Positions 36,782 through 47,700 of a stretch of 48,800 nt of DNA are shown piece after piece. The notes beneath the pieces were generated by a model, which saw nothing but the letters and a program-made list of their open reading frames with translations, was not told where the DNA came from and ran no database searches. Origin of the DNA: Klebsormidium nitens. Its lineage: Eukaryota > Streptophyta > Klebsormidiophyceae > Klebsormidiales > Klebsormidiaceae. Numbering within the stretch: position 1 is the stretch's first letter; each line of letters opens with the position of its first letter. Both the position numbers and the translations under genes were made by a program. The stretch is from the NCBI GenBank assembly GCA_000708835.1, contig DF237126.1, positions 1-48,800 on the forward strand, read 5' to 3'.

Positions 36782-37299
36782 ATGACGTCCCCTGCAATTC
36801 AATACTTGGTGCTCAACTTTGTGAACGGGCCGGCTCCCGATGAGAAGCGGAGTTCCGATCACAGCATGCTAGCAGAACTGCACAGTTCGGCGGATCCTGC
36901 CGTTCCTGGGGTCTACGGGGATCCTGTCTCCTCTGCTTGGGAAAATGCGGTGGCGACCGCAAACGGAGTTTGCCTGTTTTCGAAGCTGGCATTGGGCACT
37001 ATCAGATAACGCGCGGATCAGACATGTACCTCACCAGCCAGAGAAGAAGCTCCGTGAACTACGTCTCTGCCACTACGACAGACATTGAAGCGCGCAACCC
37101 TGAGTGGGAGGGCTTCAAAGACGCAGTGGCAAACTATGTGACATACCCGAACAACTGCCGCGGCTATGTTGACTACATAGCCAGAGTTTGCAATCCTCGT
37201 GCATATCCCACTGCAGCGGACGCACCCTGCAACCGCAGCCCAACAGAGGCCGCCAGGCTGGAGAAGCTGATCCAACTTGTGGCCACCAATAATGCGTAA
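36782..37299 (+). CDS. Hypothetical protein, split frame
   Basis: An ATG at 36782 opens a frame to 37009 (MTSPAIQYLVLNFVNGPAP, ending GVYGDPVSSAWENAVA). A second frame takes over from about 36940 to the stop at 37297-37299 and contains YLTSQRRSSVNYVSATTTD and GFKDAVANYVTYPNNCRGYV. The two may form one gene joined by a very short intron (GT at 36950, AG at 37005, 56 bp, much shorter than other introns here), or they may be one gene broken by a frameshift. I recognise no family. It lies between two blocks of the decarboxylase duplication on the opposite strand. Confidence 0.3.
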
Positions 37300-38741
37300 T
37301 CCATGCAGCGAGCTTTGTGTCGGAGTGGTAAGTTGCTGACTGAGCAAGTAAAAAGCATTTTGCTGGCACTGGCTTCCATATGCTTTTCTGTTCACTCGTC
37401 TTTCCACCTGAATCTAGTGTGGTAACTAATTGCGAATCTGTGATATTGTTTTGGTGAGAAAGTTGACGGCTCTGTTTTAAAAAGTCAGAAGATGGGCCTG
37501 TGCATGCGAGGAGGGCATGCAAGGGGCTTCGATTTTGAAGACACCATCAAAGTTCGAAGGAGGGTAATTTACATAGCAGGTCTTTCGGGGCTGAAACAAT
37601 TTGCTTTTTCCTGACTGTTTCTGCCTACAAAAGGCCCTCCTGAAAGTTCATTGGCTCTGCCAAGATTGTCTTCTCTATGTCTCTCCTGTTGGACTGCTGT
37701 CAATAGTTCTTTGATGCCGTTCTGCAGGGTCAGGCCGGGGAACCGTAATTGCACCGGTTTGGCGCTATGGGGGCTTAGGCAGTATGATAGGATTTTTAGA
37801 AAATTTCTCACTGTATCCTCTTGTTGACTCTACTTCTGTCATAAGCGGCTGGTAGCATAGCCCCTTACGTACTTCGCACTGCTAAATTGCCCAGAGCGAT
37901 GATTCAATTGAAGTTGTTCATAAGGCCCCGCGCATGAGGATTCTGAATCGCTCACATATTGGCTTGCATGGTTCAACTGAACAATATGGTTCATGGTTCA
38001 ACTGACCAATATGGTTAAGTAACATCATATGCGGAGTGTTGCAAGCCGTGATACATGTACTGAGCCGCGTGCGCCGTAGGATTATATACAAGTGATTCAG
38101 ATGCCTACAGCCAACAAGGAAGATACACAGGTTTACCTGACGGGTGCATCCGATCCAAATGCATGGTGTGGGTTATACCATATATATACATCTTGACATG
38201 TCGGGCAAGCATGTTCAGGTTTTGACGTGAGTTTTACAGGCCGGTAAAGTATGGCATATGCAATTGAATGTTGATTAATCAACTTCACAGGCTTGTTGAG
38301 ACTACGTGCGCCACCATGGACACTGAGCACGTCGCATCGGTTGGTACCGTCCATGGATTGCTTGCCTTCAGATGACCACGTATACGCATGATGCAGAGGC
38401 TGGCTTAGCAGCGTTTGCAGATGGAGTCCCGTTGAGAGCACGGTTGAACACACGACCGTCTGCCGCGCGCAACGTGCACATGTGCATGTATGCGTCGGCC
38501 CACGCTTGATCGATATAGGAATATGTGACTCTGAATTGTAACCGTCTGGGCATGCCATTTTAGAACACGGAAACGTGCGGAAACTCAACCACTCGGTCGA
38601 ATCTTGAAGCACGCGACGTGTATACATTGCGGTCTGCCCACATGTCAAGGAAGAGAAAACCTTTGCAGCCATGACGCTGAATCACAACTCCGCAACCTCA
38701 AGGAGCTGTCACTTAAGCTTTTGGAATACTCCCAACGTACT
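37300..38741. other. Intergenic, no convincing gene
   Basis: This region holds the presumed 3' flanks of the hypothetical gene and of the fused decarboxylase gene. It contains a 25-bp tandem duplication at 37967-38016. A 179-codon minus-strand frame (38133-38672) starts with ATG but has no recognisable domain or splice context. Confidence 0.4.
37967..38016. repeat. 25-bp tandem duplication
   Basis: Two units of CATGGTTCAACTGA(A/C)CAATATGGTT (37967-37991 and 37992-38016) differ at one base. They are intergenic, with no evident role. Confidence 0.85.
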
Positions 38742-41700
38742 TTAGTTTATGTCAGCGAAAAATGCTTCCCGCGGAGTCATCCTGTTTCTTGTAGCTTGCT
38801 TTCCCTCTAAGCTCTGCTCCTCGATTTGTTCCTGCACCATGTGCCCATCCAATGTTCCCCCCCGCCAAGACGCGGTTCTTTTCCTTTCCGTCCGGTCGCC
38901 GAAAGCGCGTTTCAGATGATCCAGCGCTGACGTCGCGTGACGTAATACGCATTTGTTCCGCTCCGCCGCCCTTATCTCCGCATCCCCGGATACCGCCCCT
39001 TCTTCCGGCCCTGCCGCTTGCTCGAGACCTTCTAGAACTTCTCGGAGCTGCTCTTGCGCCGACCGCCCAACCCGGGAAGCTTTACGCAGTTCCAAGTCGA
39101 GGGCCTCCTCTAGGGGCCTCCTAGCGGATCCTCCGGGTGGCGCCCGTCTCGGCCGGCTCAAGGGGTAGCCTCCAAGACACCGGATGAAAAGCAGGTCCTC
39201 GCTGGCGCATTCCAGGGCTGCCGCAACCGACTCGTTTCTCGAAAAGGCCTCCTTTTGCCGCCCGGTAAACGGACCTTTACTGACGATCTCTCCCGAGCCG
39301 TATTCCATTAGTTGCAGCGCTTCTCGAACCAAGCTACCCGCTTCTAGGTAGCCCCTCTTTGCCCTTTCAAAAGCGACTTCTAGCGCCTCTAGCCGGGACG
39401 AGGGCTTACCGGCAGCGTTGAAAAGCTCGGCGAAATTTGGTTTGCTTGTCCGACGCTTCTCCCGGCTCGCCACACTCTGTGCGCGAGCACGTTTCGCGTC
39501 CGTCAGCGCAAATGGGTTTTCCAACTGAGCTTTCCGCCCTGCCGTTTCCGCTTCCTTCCCTCGCTCTTCCGTTTCCGCCCCACTAAACTCAGCGTTCACT
39601 GCCGAATGACTGCTCTCCGTTTCTACCCCCCCTTCCTCCCGCCACGCGTGCAGGACTTGCGTTACTCTAATCTGCTTTCGACAGAGAATGCTCTTAAGCG
39701 TCTGAACCTCTATTTCGTCTGGCAACTCTCCTAGGCTCTTCGCTATCTCCTCTAACACAGCCCCGGCGCTAGCAGCAACACTTCGAGGATCTTCATATTC
39801 CTGGCTTATAGCCTTTCTGTAAGTTTCGAAAGCCGCTCTTATCTCCATTCTTCTGACAGCCTCACTTTCGTCCAGGGCAGCCGAAGCCTGGTCCACCCAC
39901 GCGCGCATCTCTTCCCGCCCTTCCACATAAAGCTCCTCCAGCAAAGCCGGCAAACTCTCTTCTGAGCCGTTCGATTTTATCCCCGGTCCGTCCGCTACCG
40001 CCCATTTTCCGTCCGGCTGTGTCCGACTTCCGTCCGTTTCCGTCTCTGTTCCGTTCTTTCCCGTCCGCGTTCCGTCCGTTCGTGTCCGCCTTCCGTCACT
40101 TCTTGTCCCCGTTCTTGTTCCATTCGCTTCCTTCCGTATTGCATCCACCACTGAAGCTGAACCATTTGACCCTCTCTCAACACAATTCTCTCGCTGATCA
40201 GCTTCGCTCTCGTTTTCCGCTTCTTCTTCGGGCCTCCGCCTTTCCCACTCGCGCTTCGCAGCCTCAACTCGCCCGCCGATCTCGCTCTGTTCAAGCCAAC
40301 TCAACCCACAAAACCTCTCCCACTCGCTTTCAAAAGGCTCGGCGAGAGCCGGGAGCCGGTGTTTCCAGCTTTTCGCCCGCGCCTCTTGTTGCTCCAAACA
40401 CTCCGTTTCTATCACGCTCAGATCTTTCAGGACGTCCGAACGGCGCACCAGCGGAGGGCCTCCGTCCGCGGCTTCGGACAGGAGTGTGAACGCCCGCACG
40501 AGCCTATTCACATCCTCTACCGTGCTTCCTACTCGGACAGAAAAGACTGCTCCGGTTGCAAAAGCAGCCGCGCAATTCACACCAAACTCCGCTCGAAGAA
40601 TCTCGTCGACTTTGTATCCGGAAAGTCGCAGTCCGACGGTTTCGACGACTACACGCAGGGGGTCGATTTCCGGTGCTTCAAGGACGTTGATTCCGGTCAG
40701 AGAGCGGAGTTCCAAACTCAATTTGGCGGCAAGCTGGAGGGCGGCTTCCAAACCAGGATTGTTTCCGCTCTCGTTCCGTTGAGCAGCTTCCGCGCGGGCG
40801 AGGTCGAGGGAACTGGGCGAAAATTGGCGAAATTGCGGTTCAGACTTGTGTTCATGGCCAAGCGCAGGGAGGTTGCGTGGACCGTGTACTCAAGCAGAGT
40901 CAAGGAACTGCAAGCCAGATCTTCATAATGAAGCAGGGTATTAGCAGGACAGAGAGCTGACAACTTTTGTGGAGTCGATCCAACTTCACTGATACAGGCT
41001 CAAAGAGAGTTGTACACGGCTTTACGACGACCGCACACGGCAACCAAAGAACTCTCGGCCTCCCAAAAGCCCTCTGGCTTTCTTTGAGAGGAAACAAGAA
41101 AAGTAAAGCCCGCGGTGAGTCACCTGAGCAGCAGGTAGCTCGGGCTGGACGACTGCAGCGTTTGCAGCGACCGGTCCACCCGGGCGGCCGCTACCCGGTC
41201 GCCCTTCAGGTGCAGCATGCCGGCCTGTGCCAGGGCGGAAAGGCCCTGGGAGGAAGTCACCGGGGATGGGTCAGTCTTGAAGGCATTTGGCGGGGAGATT
41301 GGCGAGGAGTTTCGAAAGAGCGGCGCGGTAAGGTTCGCGTGGGGCCCAGTCTCCTGGTTTTGACGAACTTTGGACATGATTATCTCGTCCCAGTAGAGGA
41401 ATAAGTAGTCTCCAACGCTCTGCCGACGCTCTTTTCGCCAGGCTCTGCTTCTTTGAAGTTATCAAACCCACGAGGCAGCTCTGGACAACCAACAGCTTTA
41501 GACCCTCTGCGACCAATCGCCCGGCTCAATAAGCAACGGGAAGAGGTCCAATGATGGTCCAAGGCTTGTGCCTGAAGACTGCTCAGTGTTGCTGCACTTA
41601 CTCCCGACTGGCCATGGGCACACACGAGAAGTGGGTGGAACAATCGAAGAACGCTTCGAGGAGGAAAACAATCATGAAAGTCATTTTGCACCCTTTTGCG

Positions 41701-44700
41701 TGAGTGAATGATCGACTCCTCTCTTCAAGCCCAATACAGCACGCACTGGGACTAGATGTGATGGGCAGATCTAGGCAGAGTGGATTGTGCGATGCTTTGC
41801 TCACCTCATAAGTGGCGTGGATGACGACATCCGCTCCGCTGTCAAGTGCGCAGAGCGGAAGAGCGTTATGGAAGCGGAGATGCGCTCCCAAAGACTCGTC
41901 CACCAGGAGAGGCACACCGTGAGAGTGGCATATGCCGGCAATGGAAGTGACGTCACTGCAGTGGGGGATGAGCGGAGCAGCCGTCAGCGGGTCTGAAAGC
42001 TCGGCAGCGCGGGCCCGCGAGGCGGGTAAGAGGCAAAAGTGCTGCAGGAGCGCAATGCATCCGCTGAGAAGGCGCGATGCTGACACTTCAGTGCCTACTC
42101 AAAGTGGTGAGATAGATACATTTGCAGCCCAGAGAAGACGTATTAACGATGACGACGACCGGGTCTTGTCAGATGCACAGCAGCCCCGCCTTGACACAAT
42201 CCCGCTTGGCGTTGTTTTCTGTCAACCACTCGCTGAAAGACGGCAGCTTCAACGGGAAAGAGTGAGCAGACAAGCGAGGCACCATATGTAGATTGTCATC
42301 CATTTTTCCCACAATTTCTCCAAAACTTTCACCGGAAGGTCACCGGGAGGAAGACAGGGCACGTGCCTGCATAAGCCGCAGCTGGTGGGTGACGCCAGCA
42401 GCACGGCGCCCACGGTCTCTCCCGCCGCGCGCGCATCTTCCAGGGCGCCCGCGACCGCCTCCAGACGTACGCCACGCTCGGGCGCCCAGTCTGGTCCGGC
42501 GTCCGAAGCCACGTACAAGGGCTTCGCTCCCGAGAGGACCAGTGCCGGAAGCGCCGACTGTGATAAGCGACGCAAGAAACAGCGTGAGCAGTCAAAGGGA
42601 GTGCTTTTTTTGAAGTGTGAGGAGCCGTTGACGTTGGCTGCTTAACTCAATGATTGAGCCAATCGGGCCCCACAGTTTGTGCTTCTTTCCTAATCCCTGC
42701 AACGCTGTGCGCTCTCTTCTAGAAAGAGCTTGGGATTGAGCGCAAACGATATGAGCGCGGTCGTATCGGAGCGCGCACGAATCACCTGTTGCGAATGGGA
42801 AGGAACCCCAACAACCTGCAACCAGCACCAAGAGACTTAACCAGCAAACGCTGTGAGACATTAAGCAATCCCACTCAAACTCTCATTCTCTCAGATCGTC
42901 ATCCCACCTGAGAGTAGCTCTCCGGGAGTATCAGCGCATCCCCCGGCTTACACGTGGCCATCACCGCGGCTTGCACCCCACAGGCGGCCCCGTTGACCAG
43001 GAACCAGGTGCGGTCCGCGCCGAACGCCGCGGCCGCGAGGCGCTGCGCGTCGAGAATTGGGCCCTCGGGGGAGGCTAGGTTGTCCAGTCCTGGGATCTCG
43101 GGCAGATCGTGGCGGAACACCTGCGGCGGAATGAGGCAGTGATGAGGCAGAGCTCACAATCTCGGCTTTTTCTGCCTTCTGCAATATCTAACAGAAGTTG
43201 TCTTTTTGTGGCAGAACAACTGCATTGAAATGGAGAATCATGAGAGAAAGTAGCAAGTCGTTTTCAGATTGTCCCTGGCTGGAAGGCTAGACGGATTTGT
43301 CCGCCACTTCGCCGAATGTCCTTGTTGTGGGTATGGTGACAATCCCGGGCCAGCTTCCATTTGACGGCCGCAACAACTGCGCGGAGAACACTTCAGAGAA
43401 GAGCCCTCCGACAAATGCGCAGTCAGCAAGCGAAACCTGAACGACACCTATAGAACCCGCCAGAAGGAAACGCAGCCTTCCTATTCTTACCAGAACAGTC
43501 TTCTCACAATGATGCAGAATCTGAGCTATATGCGTTGCAGCGAGCCTAGCGGGTCGAGGTTCTAGAGGACGTCGGAAAATGCTAAAAACTCAACAACAAC
43601 CACTTGGCTTGCTGCCCAACGCTCCCGACAGTGCTTGGTGATTCAAACAGCCACGTCCCTCTGAGCTTACGCTATAACGCATCCAGGAATAGCCTTTTCC
43701 AAATCTCTCAAGAACCTTACCGCATGGCCTAGGGCGTCTCTCAGCTCTGCCGGCGCTCCCGCCCCCTTCTTGTGTCCCGGAAAATAGAACGGCGCGTCGC
43801 TTCTTTCCGCGGCCTGCGTGACCGCCTCCCAGAGAGGCGATGTTTCTTGATCCAACGGCTCAGAATTTTCGACGTCCGAAGGGGACGAGGCGGGGTCGGC
43901 TCCTGAGCTGCCACGTGGCGCGTTGCAGGCAACGGCGATGCTTTGCAGAGAGGGATCCCCTCCGCCAGTGACGGTGCCGCCGGAGTCGAGGGTGGAGACG
44001 AGGAGCTCGATGGCCGTAGTGGTGATGACCTGTGGAAACAAGAGAATGCTCGACAATAAGATCCGCTGTCATTATATTTCAGAATCAGGGGGGAAGAGAA
44101 GGAATTAGGCGAAGGGGAGGGAGCATTTTGGCTGGATGTTCCAAGCTATGTTGAGGCTCTAAGAATGTTCCAAGAATGTTGAGGCTCTAGTTATAGCCTG
44201 GTGAACAGGAAAGAGCGAACCCTTGGCAGAGTCTGAGATTTTTAAAACTGTCGCAGGGAACGGAAGCGGCAGGAAGGAGAAACGGCGCTTGGCAGAATCT
44301 TTGAGACTCCGTTCAAGAGCCAGACATAATGGCGAGGGGGCCTCACCTCTCCCGGTGTCAGAACCGGGATGCCTGGCGGGTAAGGGCACAATAGCTCCGC
44401 GCAGATGCGGCCAACAGCGGCACTGGCGGGCACCTACGTAGAGAGCAGAAGAACGGACGCAGCAGGATTACGGTAAGAAGGTACATTTACCTGCAAGGGT
44501 TGACCTGACAATGAAGTAGATGAGGAAAGGGTCGTAAGGGACCCAATTGACGACAACACTCGATCATAGGTTGCAAAACCAGGGAGAAGTTGGTTGCAAA
44601 AGGCGTCAACCTCTGCAAGTCGGGGAAGTGAAAAACAAATGGGTGTAATCTCCATGGATCCCTCTCCTCCTGATGAAGATTATTTCCCTGTCATTTTCCG

Positions 44701-47700
44701 TGTACGATTTCCAGGTATTAACTGTACTCCCGACTGCTCCCAAAAGCCCCCTCAGGAGAGCAGCATCTTTCCTCACCCGCTCTGACTCGCTGAAGAAGGC
44801 CTCGCGGGGGCTCATCCGTGCCTCTCCGAAAATGCCCCTGCTGGCACCCCCATCTCCGCTCCGGTCCTCCAACCGGAACCCCCCTTTCTGCGCCGTTTCT
44901 GCCAACGATGTGAACGCGTCCACCATCCTATTCACATCCTCTTCCCGACTACCCGGCCCAACTGCAAACACAAGCCCGTTCTGCCACGGCAGCTCGGCTA
45001 TGACACCAGATTCTTCAACTAGGGTCTCGTCAGCCTCGTAACCAGACAGCCCAACGCCGGTGGTGTCAAGGGCCACCCGCAAGGGGTCCATTCCCGGGAG
45101 GTTGAGAACTTTGATTCCGGCGAGGGATTTGAGTTCCGCTCTTGCACGGGTGGCCAAGCGGAAAGCGGAGTCGAAGGGCGCGTTCACACCGGCGGAGGTT
45201 TGTCGGGTTGCTTCAAGGCGGGCTGCGTCTAGGGAGCTGCAGAAGAGAGGGGAAGTGATAACTGGACGGAAGCCCTTCGGTCTTCGCAAACTACACCTAA
45301 GCTCCCCTAAGTACAATGCATACAAAAAGTCAGAGGAACTCACAAAATCGATATCATTGGTCAAAAGGACGAATCGCAACTCGCCAAGAAGGATCATTGC
45401 ACAGTGATCTGATTATAAATCTGGATTTCACAGAGGAAGCCACCCGCAATATCGATCAAGTCACTATTCGATACACTTGAAGAATGCGAGCAGCCAGACA
45501 GCAGAGCACAGGCAAAGGACAATGCGCCTGCTCATATCTTAGCACGCTGAGGTTACCCGAACCTTCCACTCCAGGATTCATCTGGGATTTGAGCACACAA
45601 TTGAATGGACGGTGAGAAGTCGCCTCACCTCAGCAACAAGTGACTGGGGCGAGGAGTCTGGAGCAGCTGCAGCGACCAGTGCAGTCGGTGCGCTGCCACG
45701 CGGTCGCCGTTGAGGTGCAGCATGGCCGCCTGGGTGAAAGCGGAGAGCACCTGCGAGTTCGCCCGGTTCACAGGTTACTTTGCAATTACATCAAGGCGGA
45801 GAACGGCGTTTGTGCTTTTCGTTCGTGTTGTATTTGACTGAGCGTCGGTCTGAGACTTGGAAGAGCTCTCTATTTTTGGGATGAACAGTCTAGCTACACG
45901 AACTCGACAGCCCGGACTGGAGAGCTTTGAAGGGATTGCTTCTCTTTCAAGGGAGAAGAACAACGGGTCAATCCAGATCGTGGGCCTTGCAATCTTCAAT
46001 GTGCGTTGCAGGGACCGTTCCTCATTTCGCAGAACTTTGGGAAGGTTTTCGATTGCTCTTACGAGAGAAGACACAAGAGACGCACGACTACCGTTGTATC
46101 ATTGATTCGACTGGTTGATTGGCCCAGAAGGAATGTAGGAATCGTAATTGGCCCAAAGCATGCGAACGAATTCAGACGGCCTAGACTTGCGCACGCACCT
46201 TGTGAGTAGATTGGATGGCTACGTCCGCCCCGCTTTCAAGGGCAGTTCCCGGAAAGGCGGGATGAAAATTAAAGTGGCCCCCGTGAGCCTCGTCCACCAG
46301 TAAGGGCACCCCAAACGCGTGGCAAACTTCGGCAATGCGGGAAATGTCGCTGCGAAAGACGGCAATGATGTCAACTTACGTCTACCTTCAGAACAGATAT
46401 AATCCCAAACAGGAGATATAAAGACAAGCGGAGACAGAGAGTCATTTCGAACAGTTAACCGGTTGTTCGAAAGCTGCAACTACGAGATATCACAACCTCA
46501 TGCAACCTGACCATCACGAAGGCCAATTGGAGGCTGCTGAGAGATGAACTCGCGTCCAGTCCCACTAACATGTTTAGCCTCTGCAAAAGTAGACGTCGTT
46601 GACAATAAATCACCATTGTTCACCAATTCAGCCCAAGCGCACGTTCGAGAATGTTTTCCAAAACCCCCTCTCAATCGCTACAATCACCTCAGCTTCTCTT
46701 ACTAAAGGAGGCTACTTACCTGCAGACGCCATGATAAGTGGGCGACACAATCAGCACTGCGCCGACCGTCTGCCCTTCCTCCCACGACTCCGTCAACGCG
46801 CGCTCTATCTCGTGGGGGGGCACTCCCAAGGCGATGCCCCAGCTAGAATCGTAGTCTGGCAGGACATACTTGGGTCGTGCACCAGACAGGACCATGGCGG
46901 AAACTGCAGACTGGGCAGAGAAACTAGATGTGGACGTAAACCAGGGACGTGACGCTGGTGAAGGGGTTTGGGAGTGTTCTGAGAAAGTTGGTTGAGCAAG
47001 GGCGTACGGACTGATTCTGGTCGAAATAAGGGAAGGACGAATAAGCAGGGAATGGCGCGGGAAATGATGATCAGCATTACGGTGGATGGTGGAAAGACGC
47101 AGAGGACTTTACTCGTTTCAAGCAAGAGTTTGTGGGTCCAATCCTGGGGCGGAGAAGATTGTCAAGGCCTGAAGGTGCTCTTGGATGCAAAAGATATCCA
47201 GATTGTGCACAGCCCAGATTGATGCAAGAAGGTGACAGTAGGTGGAGTTCAGTGTTGTCAAAGCCCTCCAAACAAACGGCAGTTCCCAGTCACAGAATCC
47301 TTGAGCGCATTCTTCACCGCCTCAGACTGAAAAATGAGAATTGTCAGATCTTGGTTGCAGAGGCCTCGCTTCTCACAACGACCTTGCTTTTGGTTGGTGC
47401 CAGTCAGTGTTACAAACCCAAAATGACAGTTCCAAGATGAATCAATCTATCAATGGCCTTTCCACGCCTGAACTCGCACCTGATGGCAGTTCCTTGGAAG
47501 TATCAGCACATCCCCCGGTTTGCATGTGGCCATCACTGCAGCTTGCACCCCGCAGGTCGACCCGTTGACCAGGAACCAGGTGCGGTCCGCACCAAACGCG
47601 GTGGCTGCGAGCTGCTGCGCCTCTTCGACGGGGCCCTCGGAAAGAGAAAGCCAGGGAAACCCAGACACGTCATGCTCGAACACCTAAAGATTGGTGGCGA

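Noticed and set aside
38133-38672. 179-codon minus-strand frame starting with ATG
   Set aside because: It has no recognisable domain and no splice context, and it lies just past the stop of the fused decarboxylase, where a 3' untranslated region is expected.
40019-40928. Long plus-strand open frames (40019-40489, 40359-40928) opposite the decarboxylase
   Set aside because: They are antisense to a coding exon whose minus-strand frame matches a known family. The openness comes from the GC-rich, repeat-rich composition.
47241-47340. Possible extra exon in decarboxylase module 1 (minus, SEAVKNALKDSVTG)
   Set aside because: Exons 2 and 3 already join in phase at the family motif RNCHQ/SAVSAMVLSG, and module 2 has no counterpart of this piece.
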